Assembly: GCF_020740795.1 (NCBI RefSeq)
Contig: NC_067286.1
Span: 37,462,503 to 37,526,502, forward strand
Length of the DNA: 64,000 nt
From: Apus apus
Taxonomy: Eukaryota; Chordata; Aves; Apodiformes; Apodidae
Reading direction: 5' to 3'
Shown: positions 13,001 to 23,165 of the stretch, one piece after another
How positions within the stretch are numbered: position 1 is the stretch's first letter
Layout: every line of letters starts with the position of its first letter
The notes under the pieces: model-generated
What the model saw: only the letters and a program-made list of their open reading frames with translations
The model's database searches: none
Told to the model about the DNA's origin: nothing
Made by a program: the position numbers and the translations under genes

Positions 13001-16000
13001 GAACTCTGAAGATTTGTTATAGTTACATTTGGTGGCATGTAAAGCAGTTTTTATTTTGATAAAATTAGATACTCATAAAAGGAATATTAACAATTTAGGG
13101 ATAACTTCAAGTGTATAAAAGGCAAAACTTCAAGCTAAGGTTGCTTGTCAGTATTTTTTAATGTTAGTAGTGCTCTAGACATCTGATTTATAAACATCTT
13201 TGTATAAGTAATGTTTCCTCTACTGTAATAAAAACGTCACAAGTCTGTAGAAACTGATATTCTTACTTTTTACTTTATACTATCAGTCAGGACTAAAAAC
13301 AGATCTGAAAGCTACCACATAATAAAATACTGGATTATTATTTTTTTAAATTGTGTTTAAGGCACTGATGGACTTAATGTAAATGATCATACAAAGAGAT
13401 TCAGTACTGAAATGAGGGGCAAATTATATTGCCACTTTCAAATAAGAAGGGTTTATGCATTCTTCAATTGTATCTCTTCTTAAAATACTGGTTTGGCTTA
13501 CAGATCATCAAAGATAATGTGCCAGAACACCTTGTCACCCTGCTCACCCATAGAACTTCCAGCATCCAACAGAGTGACGATGTCTTTACCTCCACTGATG
13601 TCAAGCAGGAACTTGTCCCTGAGGAAAAAGTACTTTCTTCTATTTTTCTTACATTGAAGAGTAATCTAGCATATGGATTTACACCATATTTCCTACAGAA
13701 CATGGTGTGTGTCTGTATAAATAGTGGCTATATATATGTTTGCGTGCATGTGTATAGTCACTGGAAAAGTTGAATGACTACACTGAAGAGCTAAAGTCAT
13801 AGCTTTCTGAAAGCTTCTTCTGTTTCTAAATGCTTGAGGAGGGGGGGAGGCAGTGAGGAGAGAAGAATTATACCTGTTGAGAATTTTTAAGTTAGGTAGT
13901 GAGAGGATCAAAACTCAGAAACACCTATTTGTCCTTACCAAAGTGTGGCTAGTCATACTTAAAAGTGAACAAAAAGAATCAAAGAATCCTGATTATTTTC
14001 TACAAATCAGACATGTCCTGAATTTTCAATGGTTTTGCATTTATACCATAGAAATAGTTTGTGATTGTGCTAAAATCAGTGGTAAAATAACATTTTAATA
14101 TAGAAGATTAAGTTTAAGGATACAAAAATTATTTTGTCTTGTTGTAGTTTATGAATCCAACCTGTTATATGTGCTAAAAATTCTGATGAGGGAGTTGGTT
14201 ACTTCTAGTAGGTAGAGTATTGAAATAATTTTCATTGCAAGTTGCAAAAGAAAGGGGTCTTATTTAGACTCGTGTCTTACTTATTTACATGACAACTGCA
14301 ATGTTTCCCTCTACTCAAATGTATTTTTTATTATAGTGTCAAGTTTTAAATATTAGTGAATAGTTGACAGGGTATGCTAATCTAGTTGCAGAACATATAT
14401 TTCATACAAACATAGTAAGCTCTTCAATTTCTCACTTGTTTCATATTGTTCAAATGTAGAACAAAGGTGTGAGAATCGTTTAGCACTATGTTTGTGTTAC
14501 TGAATTAAGAAAATAACTTCATCTTATGCTAAGTTAATTATTTCAACCTCCTTTTTTTTTACTCCTTAGAGGTACTTTAAAATTTGCCACTACAGAGTTA
14601 AAATTTGAAGGATCTACAACAAATATTTTACTGATACAATTTTGGCAATACCTAAATTATTCCACCAAAGTATTTAAGAAGGTGCTTTTCTTAATAGATT
14701 TTTACGATGTTTCCTGTATAACTGTTACTAATCATGAATCACAGATTTCATCTGAAAATATGTGCAATTTTCTTGTAGGCATTTAAGACAGCAAATAAGG
14801 GAAGTTTCTAATATACTGAAGGAATTAAAGCTACAAGTTAATAAAAAAACTACAACGCTTAACATCAATGCAAACAATATCTGGAATAGTTCTTTAAAAG
14901 GATTTAGACAACGCAGCTTCAGTCCTACAAACACCATCAAAATAAAGTTCACCAACTGCCAAAATAGATCAAAGACAGATATTTCTGCTGCATCAAAACA
15001 CCATTTCTTCCAATTATTAATGCTTCACCTTCAGAATTCTTCACTGTTTGAGGGCTCTTCTGCAAAGAACTTGTCCTTTGATTTTCAAGGTAATTAAAGG
15101 CTTTGTTTAAAAATACATTAAGAACTCTGCAACTTAAAAGGCTTTGAAATCTTCAGCCACTGTGGTTGTCAGTTCTCAGTTATAGTCCTGAGGAACAGAA
15201 ATTGCTTTTTGAATTTCTTTGTTTTTCAATTCTAAAAGGGAGTGGGCTGTTGAGTTGTAATAACAAAAATCAGTTGTCATCAACTTTTCCAACTAAACCA
15301 AGGAAAAAACACAGCATGTAGTTGCAGTTGGTACTTTTAAATGTATGTATTTGTTCTCTACAGGTGAATTGCATTCTTCCTCACTTTCTCTGATACTCAT
15401 TTTCCTTTCCTCAAATTTCTAGAACATTATTTCTGTCAGCATGCTTCCTAAAGACCCAAACTTAGCTTATTTAAATTCTTACGCTTCAGAGTTAAATGTG
15501 CATTGGTACAAAGTGGAAAAGGAAGTGACTTCTCTTCCCAAACCTTGATAGTGGCTGAGAAGTTGGAGTATAATTATATGGTACTCCTATGTAAAATATA
15601 CCAGTCTTACTGTTTCAACCAGCAGGAGACAACCACCCTCATTTGTCACATCTCCTGAAGTAAGAAGGAACTGCATTATGAGATTTTTCTACAAAAAAAA
15701 AAAAAAAAGAGTAGCACAAATTAGTTTTATGCATATATAGTAATTTATTTTTATTTTCATTTGCAGCTGTAAAAGAGAATCTTTATTTTGAAGCTGGTAA
15801 AATGATTGCAGTTTCTCTGGTTCATGGGGGCCCATCTCCTGGTTTCTTTTCCAAAACACTGTTCAATTGTCTTGTCTATGGTCCAGAGAATGTGAAGCCA
15901 GCTTTGGAAGATGTTGCTGATGTTGATGTAGCACAAACAATAAAAATGGTAAATAGAACAAAACTTATTCAGTACTGTATTTGGACTAATAAAGAAGGGC

Positions 16001-19000
16001 TTATTGACTATAATTTTAGTTCAGAGTTAAAAAGCTTACTCATATGTGTATACACACGCATGTAGTAAATAAATTCCTGACTTTTATCTTCCAATACAGA
16101 TAAAATACGCAAATAGTCTGTCCAGCCTAGAGTCTACAATATACAACTGCCATGAATTCCTTGCTGCTGCTGGATGTTTAAGACCTATAACAGCTTTGTG
16201 TGATAAGAATATGCTGGTGAATGACATACTGATCCATCATGTAATCAAGAGAGTTAAATTACCTCTGGAAAGGTTTGTTTTCTAAAACTAACTTACATGT
16301 TCTTACTTATTCTCCATTTAAACCAATGAAATGTACTGTGATTTTCAGTGGATTAAATAGCAACTGTTAACTAGGTAGTTAAACTGAAAGATTGAAATAA
16401 TGACTCCTTGATTGCATTCCTCTTTCAACCTTATGAAGAGTGCAGATTCACAGTTCTAAACTATAGAGCGACAAAGACCTTTGCACTAAAAAATTGATTT
16501 AGCTTATGTTAATTTTTAATTCAGAATTTTTCAAATTTAGAATCTTTACATTTTAGAACTGTTAAACTTGTTTAGAACTTGAGTGAGTTTTCCAGAGTTC
16601 TAATTAGGAAGTTTTTGTGTGCTATTAAGAAGGCAATAATATGCACAAGTGTAAGTTGGCCTGCTTAAAATGTAAGCCCTTACACTGGTGTTTCCATGAG
16701 GTAGTGATGACTTCAAATAGGTGGGAAAGTTGCAGCCACTTACTCCCTTTTCATTAGTCTCTTACAATATTTCCTATTTGTCTTCTTATCTTAAAGGGAT
16801 TGGATGCTAATAGATGCTGTAGTTAGATTTATAATAAACGCATTTAGGATGTTATCTTTGCCAAATTTGCATTAACTGAATCTTCTGTGAAAAACATAAT
16901 TTTGAATGTGAGGATTTTTTAACAAATTTGAGAGAGAGTATTCTTTCAGTGAAGACCCTCTTTGGCACATTTCACCAACCATAGAGTCATCAGGGCTGGA
17001 AGGGACCTCTGAAGATCATCTAGTCCAACCTTCCTACTAGAGCAGGATCACCTATAGCAGATCACACAGGAACATGTCCACATGGGTTTTGAATGTCTCC
17101 AGAGGAGGAGACTCCACAACCTCTTTGGGCAGCCTGTTGCAGTGCTCTGTTACTCTCCCAGTGAAGAAGTTTTTTCCTCCTGTTTAGCTTGAACCTCTTA
17201 TGCTCCACCTTGTGCCCCTTGTCCCTTGTTCTGTTATTGGACACTGTGGAAAAGAGAGTGGACCCATCCTCCTGGCATCTGCCCTTTAGATATTTACAAG
17301 CATTTATGAGATCCCCCCTCAGTCTCCTCTTCTCCAGGCTAAACAGATTCAGCTCTCAGCCTTTCCTCATAGGGCAGATGCTCCATTCCTCTAATTATTT
17401 TTGTGGCCTTGCACTGGACTCTTTCTAGTAGTTCCTTATCCTTTATGAATTGGGGAGCACAGAAAGGGATGCAGTTCTCCAGATGTGGCCTCATCAGGGC
17501 AGAGTAGAGGGGGAGGATAACCTCCTCTGACCTACTGGCTACTCTCTTCTTAATGCACCCCAGGATGCCATTGGCCTTCTTAGCCACATGGGCACATTGT
17601 TGGCTCATGGTCAGCCTGTTGTCCACCAGGACCCTGAGGTCCTTCTCCCCAGAGCTGCTCTCCAGCAGGTCAGCCCTCAGCCAGTACTGATACATGGGGT
17701 TGTTCTCCCCAGATGCAGCACTTTACATTTGGCCTTGTTGAATTTTATTAGGTTCTCCCTGCCCAACTCTCTAGTCTGTCCAAGTCATGCTGAATGGCAG
17801 CACAGCCTTCCAGTGAGTCTGCCACCCCTCCCCATTTTGTATCATCCGTGAACTTGCTGAGTACATTCTATCCCTTTGTTCAGGTTATTGATGAATATAT
17901 TGAACAGGGCTGGACCCAGCACCAACCCCTGCCCCACTTACCACAACTCTCTGAGCTCTGTCTGTCATCAATTCCCAATCCACCTCACTGCCCTATGCAC
18001 AGTTCTCGAGTTTGGCTGTGAGGATGCTGTGGGAGATGGTGTCGAAAGCCTTGCTGAAATTAAGGTAGACCACCTCCACTGCTGTCTCCTCATGTATTCT
18101 TCCAGTTTTGCTATTGTAGAAGTCTATCGGATTAGTCAAGCATGACTTTCCCTTGGTGAATTCATGCTGCCTGCTCCTGATGACCCTCGTTTCCTCAACA
18201 TGCTTTGAGATGACACCAAGAACCAGCTGCTCCATCACCTTTTCAGGTGTGGAGGTGAGGCTGACCCATCTGTAGTTTCCCAGGTCCTCTTTCTTGCCAT
18301 TTATGAAGACTGGAGTGCCACTGGCTTTCCTCCAGTCCTCAGGCACCTCTCCTGTTCTCCAGGACTTTTGAAAGATGGAGATTGGCCTAGCAATTACTTG
18401 AGCCAGCTCCCTCAGGTGCATCCCATCAGGGCCCATGGATTTGCTGATGTCCCATTTACTTAGTTGGTCTCTAACCCGGTCCTCTTCAGCCAAGAAGAGT
18501 CTTCCTTTAGCCTGTCTTCCTCTGTGATCTTGAAAGTCTGGGACCCCCGAGGGTCAGCTTGAGCAGTAAAGACTGAGGCAAAGAAGGCATTCAGTAACTG
18601 CCTTCTCTATACCTTCTGTCACCAGGGCACACCCTTCATTCAGCAGCGGGCCCACATAGCAAGAAATAAACAATGTATGTTGTATTTTAAAACTAGGAAG
18701 TTAAAAAGTGACAGATAATAAGGAGACTTTTAAGGTAAAATTGTGATTATTTTTTTTTTGCATTTTTGGAAATGGGCTTAAAAATTGCAATGGCAAGTAG
18801 ATTGCACCTGAGCCTTCTCTTACATAAAAATTAAACTATGTGAAGTACCAAGAAATAAAGTTAATTTCTGCATATCACTCGTATATCTCTCATCTGTCAA
18901 GAAAGCTTAGATTGTTAAAATGAGAATTAAATAGATTTTTTTTAAAGATTAAAATGAAATGGGATTACTATGTACACCTTGTTGACAAGACTTGGAGATT

Positions 19001-20760
19001 GCAGATGGGGAAACTTCATTATGTCCAGTCTTGTGTTATAAAATGCAGAGTACAATTAGTTACATACTGGTTTTCTGATACATGTTTGCTTTTTTGTGTG
19101 GTTTTTTTTCTCCTCCTAGTTTTAGGCAAGGTTTAGAAACTCTTGGTGTGTTGGAGAAAATGCAAATGCATCCAGATGTGTTCTCCCATGTATTGTGCCA
19201 CAAACCTGAAAGACTTTCAGCAGAAACTGTTTGTGATCTCTTTACAATCCATTCCTCATCAGATGTAAATAAAGGTGAAGGTGCTGATTTTTGGATGGGT
19301 TATTTGCAAGATGTGGAAAGTGAGTATTTATTATTTTTTTTCCCCATGCCTGTTTAGGAACTCATAGGAGTTTAAAAAAACCAAAAAAAAACAGAAAAAA
19401 CAAGCAAACAAAACCAAAACACAAACTAACAAAAACCAAATCACCATGAGTAGTACAGAAGAATCCCTTAATCCCATTTCTTCAGCTTTGTGGTGAATTA
19501 ATTAAATGGTGTGTCTCAAAACTGCTTAAAAACCGTGGTCTCTTCTTGCAGAATAGAGTTTTGGTTGTGTCACGGTTTGACTCAGGATCAACAATTAAAC
19601 CGATGACAACAATGCTCTTGATCCCCTCCCACTCCCACTCAAGTGGGGAAAGGAGAGAGAGCATGAGAGAGAATTTCCGGATTGAAAACTAAGCTAGACA
19701 GCTTTAATTAAATCCTAATGATAAAAGACAATATGTATAAATATATAGAAGTATGTGCAGGAAGGTGCAAAACACTTTTGCCTGAGCAACTCCCATGGCA
19801 CTCTCCTGAGCTGTTAGCAGTTCCAAAATGTCCCAGAGAGAGTGGCAGAGCAGACAGGAGCTGAGGGGAGAGCTATGAGGGTCAGGAATGCACGGGCCTA
19901 GGGATCAATGGTGATGGATGGATGGATGGATGGATGGATGGATGGATGGATGGATGGATGGATGGATGGATGGAGTCCTCTCTGGACACTGGCCATGAAT
20001 GGAACATAAGGGGAAGAAGAAGAAGGAAGGAGCTTGACTTCTGTGATCCCTGACTTTATACCGAGAGCTATGTAGATATTATGGAATGGAATACTCTTTT
20101 TTGGCCAGGTTTGCCAACTGTCTAGTCCGCTCCTCCCTATAGGAGGGTTGCTGATATGAGCAGAGCAAAGTGTCCCTGGTGTCTTGGCAGTACCTATAAA
20201 CATTCCAGCATTATCAGTCCATTAGCTGGAAAACTTGCTGCTACTTAAAAGAGTGCTCACTGAAATAAAAAAAATAATCAGTAAAAAGAACATTGGCTTC
20301 ATCCTGGCTCAAACCAGGACAGGTTGTTTTCACTTAAGATTTTTCAGAACTATCCCAAGTTTTTGTTGCTAAGTTTTTTCTTATTTGGCCATACAACTGC
20401 ATAGTCATTCAGCATAATTTGGAGTTTCCTGATTTTTAGGGATTTTTTTTCCTCTAACACTTAACGTACAGGATAATGCTTTGTAGGTAATAAGCAATGA
20501 ATGATACAACCTAATCATATCTTCTAGGTGGTGAGTCTCTGGTGACATTGGAGGATATTCTGCTCTTCACAACAGGTTCTTCTTCTATACCACCCATTGG
20601 TTTTGATCCCGAACCTACTGTTAAATTTTTGCATATAAGTTATCCCATTGGAAATAGACTCCTTAATTGCTTAGAGCTCCCTATAACAAAGACATACGAG
20701 AAGTTTAAAAAGAAAATGGAGTTCACCATCAGAAACACACTGAGACTTGAAAGAGAGTAA
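4019..20760 (+). CDS. G2E3: G2E3, G2/M-phase specific E3 ubiquitin-protein ligase, 15 coding exons
   Basis: Fifteen exons bounded by AG and GT join in phase to 744 codons and end with TAA at 20758-20760; the human protein is about 706 residues. The ATG at 4019 is the first in its exon and has A at -3. An extended PHD finger covers about residues 14-127 (C14, C17, C23, H41, C44, then C81, C84, C93, C98, H103, C106, C124, H127). A RING/PHD-like finger covers 144-192 (C144, C147, C164, C165, H171, C174, C189, C192). A third Cys-rich finger covers 229-285. The HECT domain covers about 430-744. The family is a nuclear and nucleolar ubiquitin ligase needed in early mammalian embryos. In mammals the PHD/RING-like modules carry ligase activity and the HECT domain is reported inactive. 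Here the HECT cysteine position is L712. SCFD1 lies downstream on the same strand. Confidence 0.95.
5066..5163 (+). CDS. G2E3: G2E3 coding exon 2 (first zinc ligands of the extended PHD)
   Basis: TTTTAG acceptor and GTAAGT donor. Encodes C13-L45, including C14-x2-C17, C23, H41 and C44 of the N-terminal extended PHD. Ends in phase 0. Confidence 0.95.
7108..7209 (+). CDS. G2E3: G2E3 coding exon 3
   Basis: CGTAG acceptor and GTAAGA donor; 34 whole codons (residues 46-79). The block beginning [12 protein letters not shown], with [10 protein letters not shown] following, is highly characteristic of G2E3 and of extended PHD proteins such as PHF6 and PHF11. Confidence 0.95.
7807..7931 (+). CDS. G2E3: G2E3 coding exon 4 (extended PHD)
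   Basis: TTCTAG acceptor and GTAAGT donor. Encodes residues 80-121, with C81-x2-C84, C93, C98, H103, C106 and C112. This is the second half of the extended PHD zinc cluster. Confidence 0.95.
8908..9490 (-). mobile_element. Solo LTR of an avian ERVL-type retrovirus, antisense in G2E3 intron
   Basis: The minus strand has the typical layout of a common bird ERVL LTR: TG start, a promoter-like middle, the pyrimidine-rich CTTTACCTATT...TCTCAACCCA region near the U3/R/U5 junction, and a CCATAACA-like end. No gag, pol or env sequence flanks it, so it is a recombined solo LTR. The terminal bases are mutated and no clean target-site duplication remains, so it is probably old. Boundaries are good to about 5 bases. 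Confidence 0.8.
9633..9798 (+). CDS. G2E3: G2E3 coding exon 5 (end of extended PHD, start of RING-like finger)
   Basis: TTTTAG acceptor and GTAACA donor. Residues 121-176 complete the extended PHD (C124, H127) and begin the second finger: C144-x2-C147, C164, C165, H171, C174. It starts about 140 bases after the solo LTR in the preceding intron. Confidence 0.95.
10535..10641 (+). CDS. G2E3: G2E3 coding exon 6 (end of RING-like finger)
   Basis: ACACAG acceptor and GTAAGT donor. Residues 177-212 contain the closing pair C189-x2-C192 of the RING/PHD-like finger, then a [13 protein letters not shown]-type linker. Confidence 0.95.
11164..11280 (+). CDS. G2E3: G2E3 coding exon 7 (third Cys-rich finger)
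   Basis: TTATAG acceptor and GTATGC donor. Residues 212-251 include C229, H232, C233, C238 and C240, the first ligands of the C-terminal PHD-like finger. Confidence 0.95.
12486..12610 (+). CDS. G2E3: G2E3 coding exon 8 (third finger, continued)
   Basis: GTTAG acceptor and GTAATG donor. Residues 251-293 contain C258-x2-C261, H267, C270 and C282-x2-C285, completing the third zinc finger. Confidence 0.95.
12708..12840 (+). CDS. G2E3: G2E3 coding exon 9 (basic linker)
   Basis: ATACAG acceptor and GTGTGT donor. Residues 293-337 form a low-complexity basic, serine-rich linker containing KQKKR and PSPKRHRK. These resemble nuclear-localisation signals, which fits a nuclear protein. Confidence 0.9.
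13504..13629 (+). CDS. G2E3: G2E3 coding exon 10 (linker; weak donor)
   Basis: TTACAG acceptor. The donor is GTACTT after AAA, poor at positions +3 to +6. It is the only donor that keeps phase with the next exon; reading on in frame meets a TGA at about 13658. Residues 337-379 include [13 protein letters not shown], a conserved-looking patch in an otherwise divergent linker. Confidence 0.8.
14779..15089 (+). CDS. G2E3: G2E3 coding exon 11 (pre-HECT region)
   Basis: The longest coding exon (311 bases). TTGTAG acceptor and GTAATT donor. Residues 379-483 begin with a probable amphipathic helix ([17 protein letters not shown]). They end in [14 protein letters not shown], the start of the HECT homology. 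Confidence 0.95.
15767..15948 (+). CDS. G2E3: G2E3 coding exon 12 (HECT N-lobe)
   Basis: TTGCAG acceptor and GTAAAT donor. Residues 483-543 contain [19 protein letters not shown], the HECT N-lobe signature around the conserved G-x2-x-A helix. Confidence 0.95.
16100..16272 (+). CDS. G2E3: G2E3 coding exon 13 (HECT)
   Basis: ATACAG acceptor and GTTTGT donor. Residues 544-601 continue the HECT fold. The following 2.8-kb intron contains an antisense CR1 copy. Confidence 0.93.
16979..18662 (-). mobile_element. CR1 LINE, 5'-truncated, antisense in G2E3 intron
   Basis: On the minus strand the element ends (at about 16979) with the CR1 3' tail, seen on the + strand as AGGGACCTC...GATCATCTAGTCCAACC. 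It carries decayed reverse-transcriptase sequence. The frame at 17993-18493 (-) reads [15 protein letters not shown], then [13 protein letters not shown], then [17 protein letters not shown], then LNFSKAFDT. The frame at 17339-17695 (-) reads [19 protein letters not shown] and further 3' matter. Stops and frameshifts show it is dead. Confidence 0.93.
19120..19319 (+). CDS. G2E3: G2E3 coding exon 14 (HECT)
   Basis: CTCCTAG acceptor after a T-rich tract; GTGAGT donor. Residues 601-668 start with [15 protein letters not shown], matching the family. Confidence 0.95.
19371..19446. repeat. A/C-rich low-complexity island
   Basis: About 75 bases made almost only of A and C (CAAAA and ACAAAC units) on the + strand. 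It lies 50 bases inside the G2E3 intron after coding exon 14. No retroposon body is joined to it. Confidence 0.7.
19568..20321 (-). mobile_element. Solo LTR (ERVL-type, 754 bases) with intact 5-base target duplication
   Basis: The element runs from TGTCACGG to CCAGGACA on the + strand and is flanked on both sides by GGTTG (19563-19567 and 20322-20326). A 5-base duplication fits an ERVL-class integrase. On the minus strand there is a TATAAA box (complement of about 20056-20061) in a sensible promoter position, so the LTR is sense on the minus strand. No internal viral genes are present. It carries an internal tetranucleotide repeat. Confidence 0.88.
19912..19974. repeat. (GGAT)n microsatellite inside the LTR
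   Basis: About 15 nearly perfect tandem copies of a TGGA/GGAT unit within the solo LTR. It is likely to be highly polymorphic. On the minus strand it reads as a repeating SIHP peptide, which is not a gene. Confidence 0.92.
20528..20760 (+). CDS. G2E3: G2E3 coding exon 15 (HECT C-lobe and stop)
   Basis: TTCTAG acceptor; ends with TAA at 20758-20760. Residues 668-744 form the HECT C-lobe, with [17 protein letters not shown] and the active-site loop. Where active HECT ligases have Thr-Cys before the L-x-L-P motif, this protein reads R711-L712. The only nearby cysteine, C715, is three residues later. Confidence 0.95.
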
Positions 20761-21458
20761 GTATTTTGCTACTAAACTGGATGTTGGAAATTTCCATTTT
20801 CTGCAGGATCATTGCTTGCAAATTGCTACTGTGTTTTTGGATAGCGTGCTCTTGGCCTTTCGCTGCTTCTTCCCCAAAGATATGCTAGAAGTAGTAATCT
20901 TGCAAAATGGAAAAAATTTTCAAATGAAAATACACTATCTGTTTAATCATCTTCCTGTTTGAAGTTGACCTTAAGTGTCAGCAATCTCTTGCATAAGTAC
21001 TTTAAATGTCTACTTTTGCTGTAGACAGGTGTGAAAATTTACCAGCCTCTGTAACATTCTAGCTGTTTTGAACAGGTAAATATGTTGATTGTATTACATA
21101 ATACAGTAACTTATTTATCAAAGTCAAATAGGGTACATTTTGAAGAGGACTGTCTCAAGTGAAACTGATGTAGTTCTTCAGTTGTTCCCTGTATATTTTT
21201 TTCAATAATTGTTTTTATATTTATGATTCATTTACATTTTGATGATTCATACAAACCTATGAAAGTTAAAATACTTGGAGTTTTATGGTCATTGTGGTTA
21301 GTGCATTAAAATACAATTAAGGTCTGGAGAAAACCTAGGCAAAATAATAAGATGCAAAGGAACAAAATCTGGTTGAACTTGAGTTTCTGTTATTAAACAA
21401 AATCTGTGACATTTGCACACATTTCTGCATTCTACTGCTATACATTAGTTTTTAATTA

Positions 21459-21466
21459 TGTATATA
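21459..21466 (+). promoter_or_regulatory. Pumilio-type element (TGTATATA)
   Basis: Perfect match to UGUANAUA. It is the first of six such motifs in the presumed G2E3 3' UTR. Confidence 0.4.
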
Positions 21467-21832
21467 GCCAAAATAGTAAAAACTAGAAATACATTTTGAA
21501 TATGCAACAGTAAGTGGTCCTTCAAAATTAAATAGAGGAGTTAGACTTACTGAGAATGAAATGTTAAGATTTTGTTGCTCATCAGAATATATTACTTCAT
21601 CTTCCATGGAAATCATTTTTGTAGGAATATTCACTAAAACTATTAAGTTAAAGGCAGATAAGTAGTGAAATTTCTACATGGTAACAATGTTACTAATGAT
21701 AAAAATATGAAACTAAAAGGATATACAAGTACAGGTATTTTAAATGTAAGCAGGTGTCTCTTGAAATTACTGTTTCCCCCCCCATCAGTTTGATCACCTA
21801 TACTATGTGCTAAACATAGATTGTGCTATAGA

Positions 21833-21860
21833 TGTATATAGATTTATATATCTGTATATA
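21833..21860 (+). promoter_or_regulatory. Paired Pumilio-type elements within a potential hairpin
   Basis: TGTATATA at 21833-21840 and again at 21853-21860, 20 bases apart. The flanking GTATATA-GAT and ATC-TATATAC arms can pair with a two-base bulge. Confidence 0.45.
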
Positions 21861-22944
21861 CCTAAACGTATCCACATTCTTCAAAATACTGAACGATAAT
21901 CATAAATTTATAATCAATATAGCTTTTTTTTTAATTGAAAATACACGCAGGCTTGCTCTGTGTTTTACTGTTTTGGCAAGAAAGTACATCCACAATAAAT
22001 TAGAAATGGACAGATGCTTCTAAAAAATAATAATGCAAACTAATCTGGCTTCAGGTTCTGATTTATGATTCATTGCAAGTATTCCTCTAATTAACAAATT
22101 GCATTACTAAATGCTAATTACATGGCAGTATATTGCAACTCAAGGACTGCAGAAGTGGTAGTCAAGACTTATTACATTGAGACCATGCTATGAAAGGTTA
22201 AAGACAGAGGCAGGTGCACAGGTATTTTGAAATCTTTCTTAAACTTCTACAGTTTCTCTTTCTTGATCTTGGGAGAGGTGCTAATCTTTTTTTTCATACA
22301 GACCTATTTCCGGCACTGGGTAACAAAAGCATGCATGTATGCCACTTTTTTTGATGTGTTGGGTTTTTTTATATTACAAAGTTTCTAAATTACTGCAAGA
22401 CTCACTACTTTCAAACAGCTAAAACTATCTCATCTCGTCAAAGTCCTCTCATTAGAAATTTAAGAATATTTTAAATTAAGACAGGGCTAGTGGTGTTTTT
22501 CTGTTTCTGAGCTAAAAGCATATTAAAATCCCCCTTAAAATAAATGTACAAGCTCTTGCAAATATAATTTGACTTGTTTATATATTAAGCGTTTTCTCAT
22601 TCTCTTCATTTTCTCCTACGATATTATTCCATGTTTGTCATCTTCACATAATTTTTGAATGTCATACTGCCAATAACTTCTTTATTTCCTTACCCTTCAG
22701 AATGATCTGTTACTATCAAAAGGAAGATTGTTGCAAATTTGTCTGCATAATAAGGATTCATGTTGTATGTTTATATTTTTAAAACATAGCAATTTGTCTC
22801 CTGCAGAGTATTATATTTTAAAAATAAGTAGTGTACCCAATATAGCATTCCTTTTTCTTGTTTAGTTAGAGTTAAATGTCTTCTGTAATACTATGTTCCA
22901 TTTCTGTGTGGGAAGTACAGGAATTACAGAAATGGCAAGCAAAG

Positions 22945-22952
22945 TGTAGATA
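22945..22952 (+). promoter_or_regulatory. Pumilio-type element (TGTAGATA)
   Basis: Perfect UGUANAUA match in the presumed G2E3 3' UTR. Confidence 0.4.
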
Positions 22953-23157
22953 ATTTTAAAGGACAAATCTTGGGGTTTTGGTACCAGCAATGGCGAGGGA
23001 AAGTGTTTATAACTTGGAACTAAATAAAACTGCTTTTTAAAACCTTCAATGGAGAAAGGAATAAGGTAACATGGATACAAAGTTTCAAAAAGCATTAGAG
23101 ATAAAAATTGGGTTCACATCTTTTGCATATTAATTTTGAATTCAGCAGTTGATAAGT

Positions 23158-23165
23158 TGTAAATA
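23158..23165 (+). promoter_or_regulatory. Pumilio-type element (TGTAAATA)
   Basis: Perfect UGUANAUA match that overlaps an AATAAA hexamer at 23162-23167. Confidence 0.4.

Noticed and set aside
17339-18493. Reverse-transcriptase-like frames as a possible host gene
   Set aside because: They are parts of a decayed CR1 element, with frame breaks and the CR1 3' tail attached.
19898-20203. Frame with SIHPSIHP repeats
   Set aside because: It is a translation of the tetranucleotide microsatellite within an LTR.
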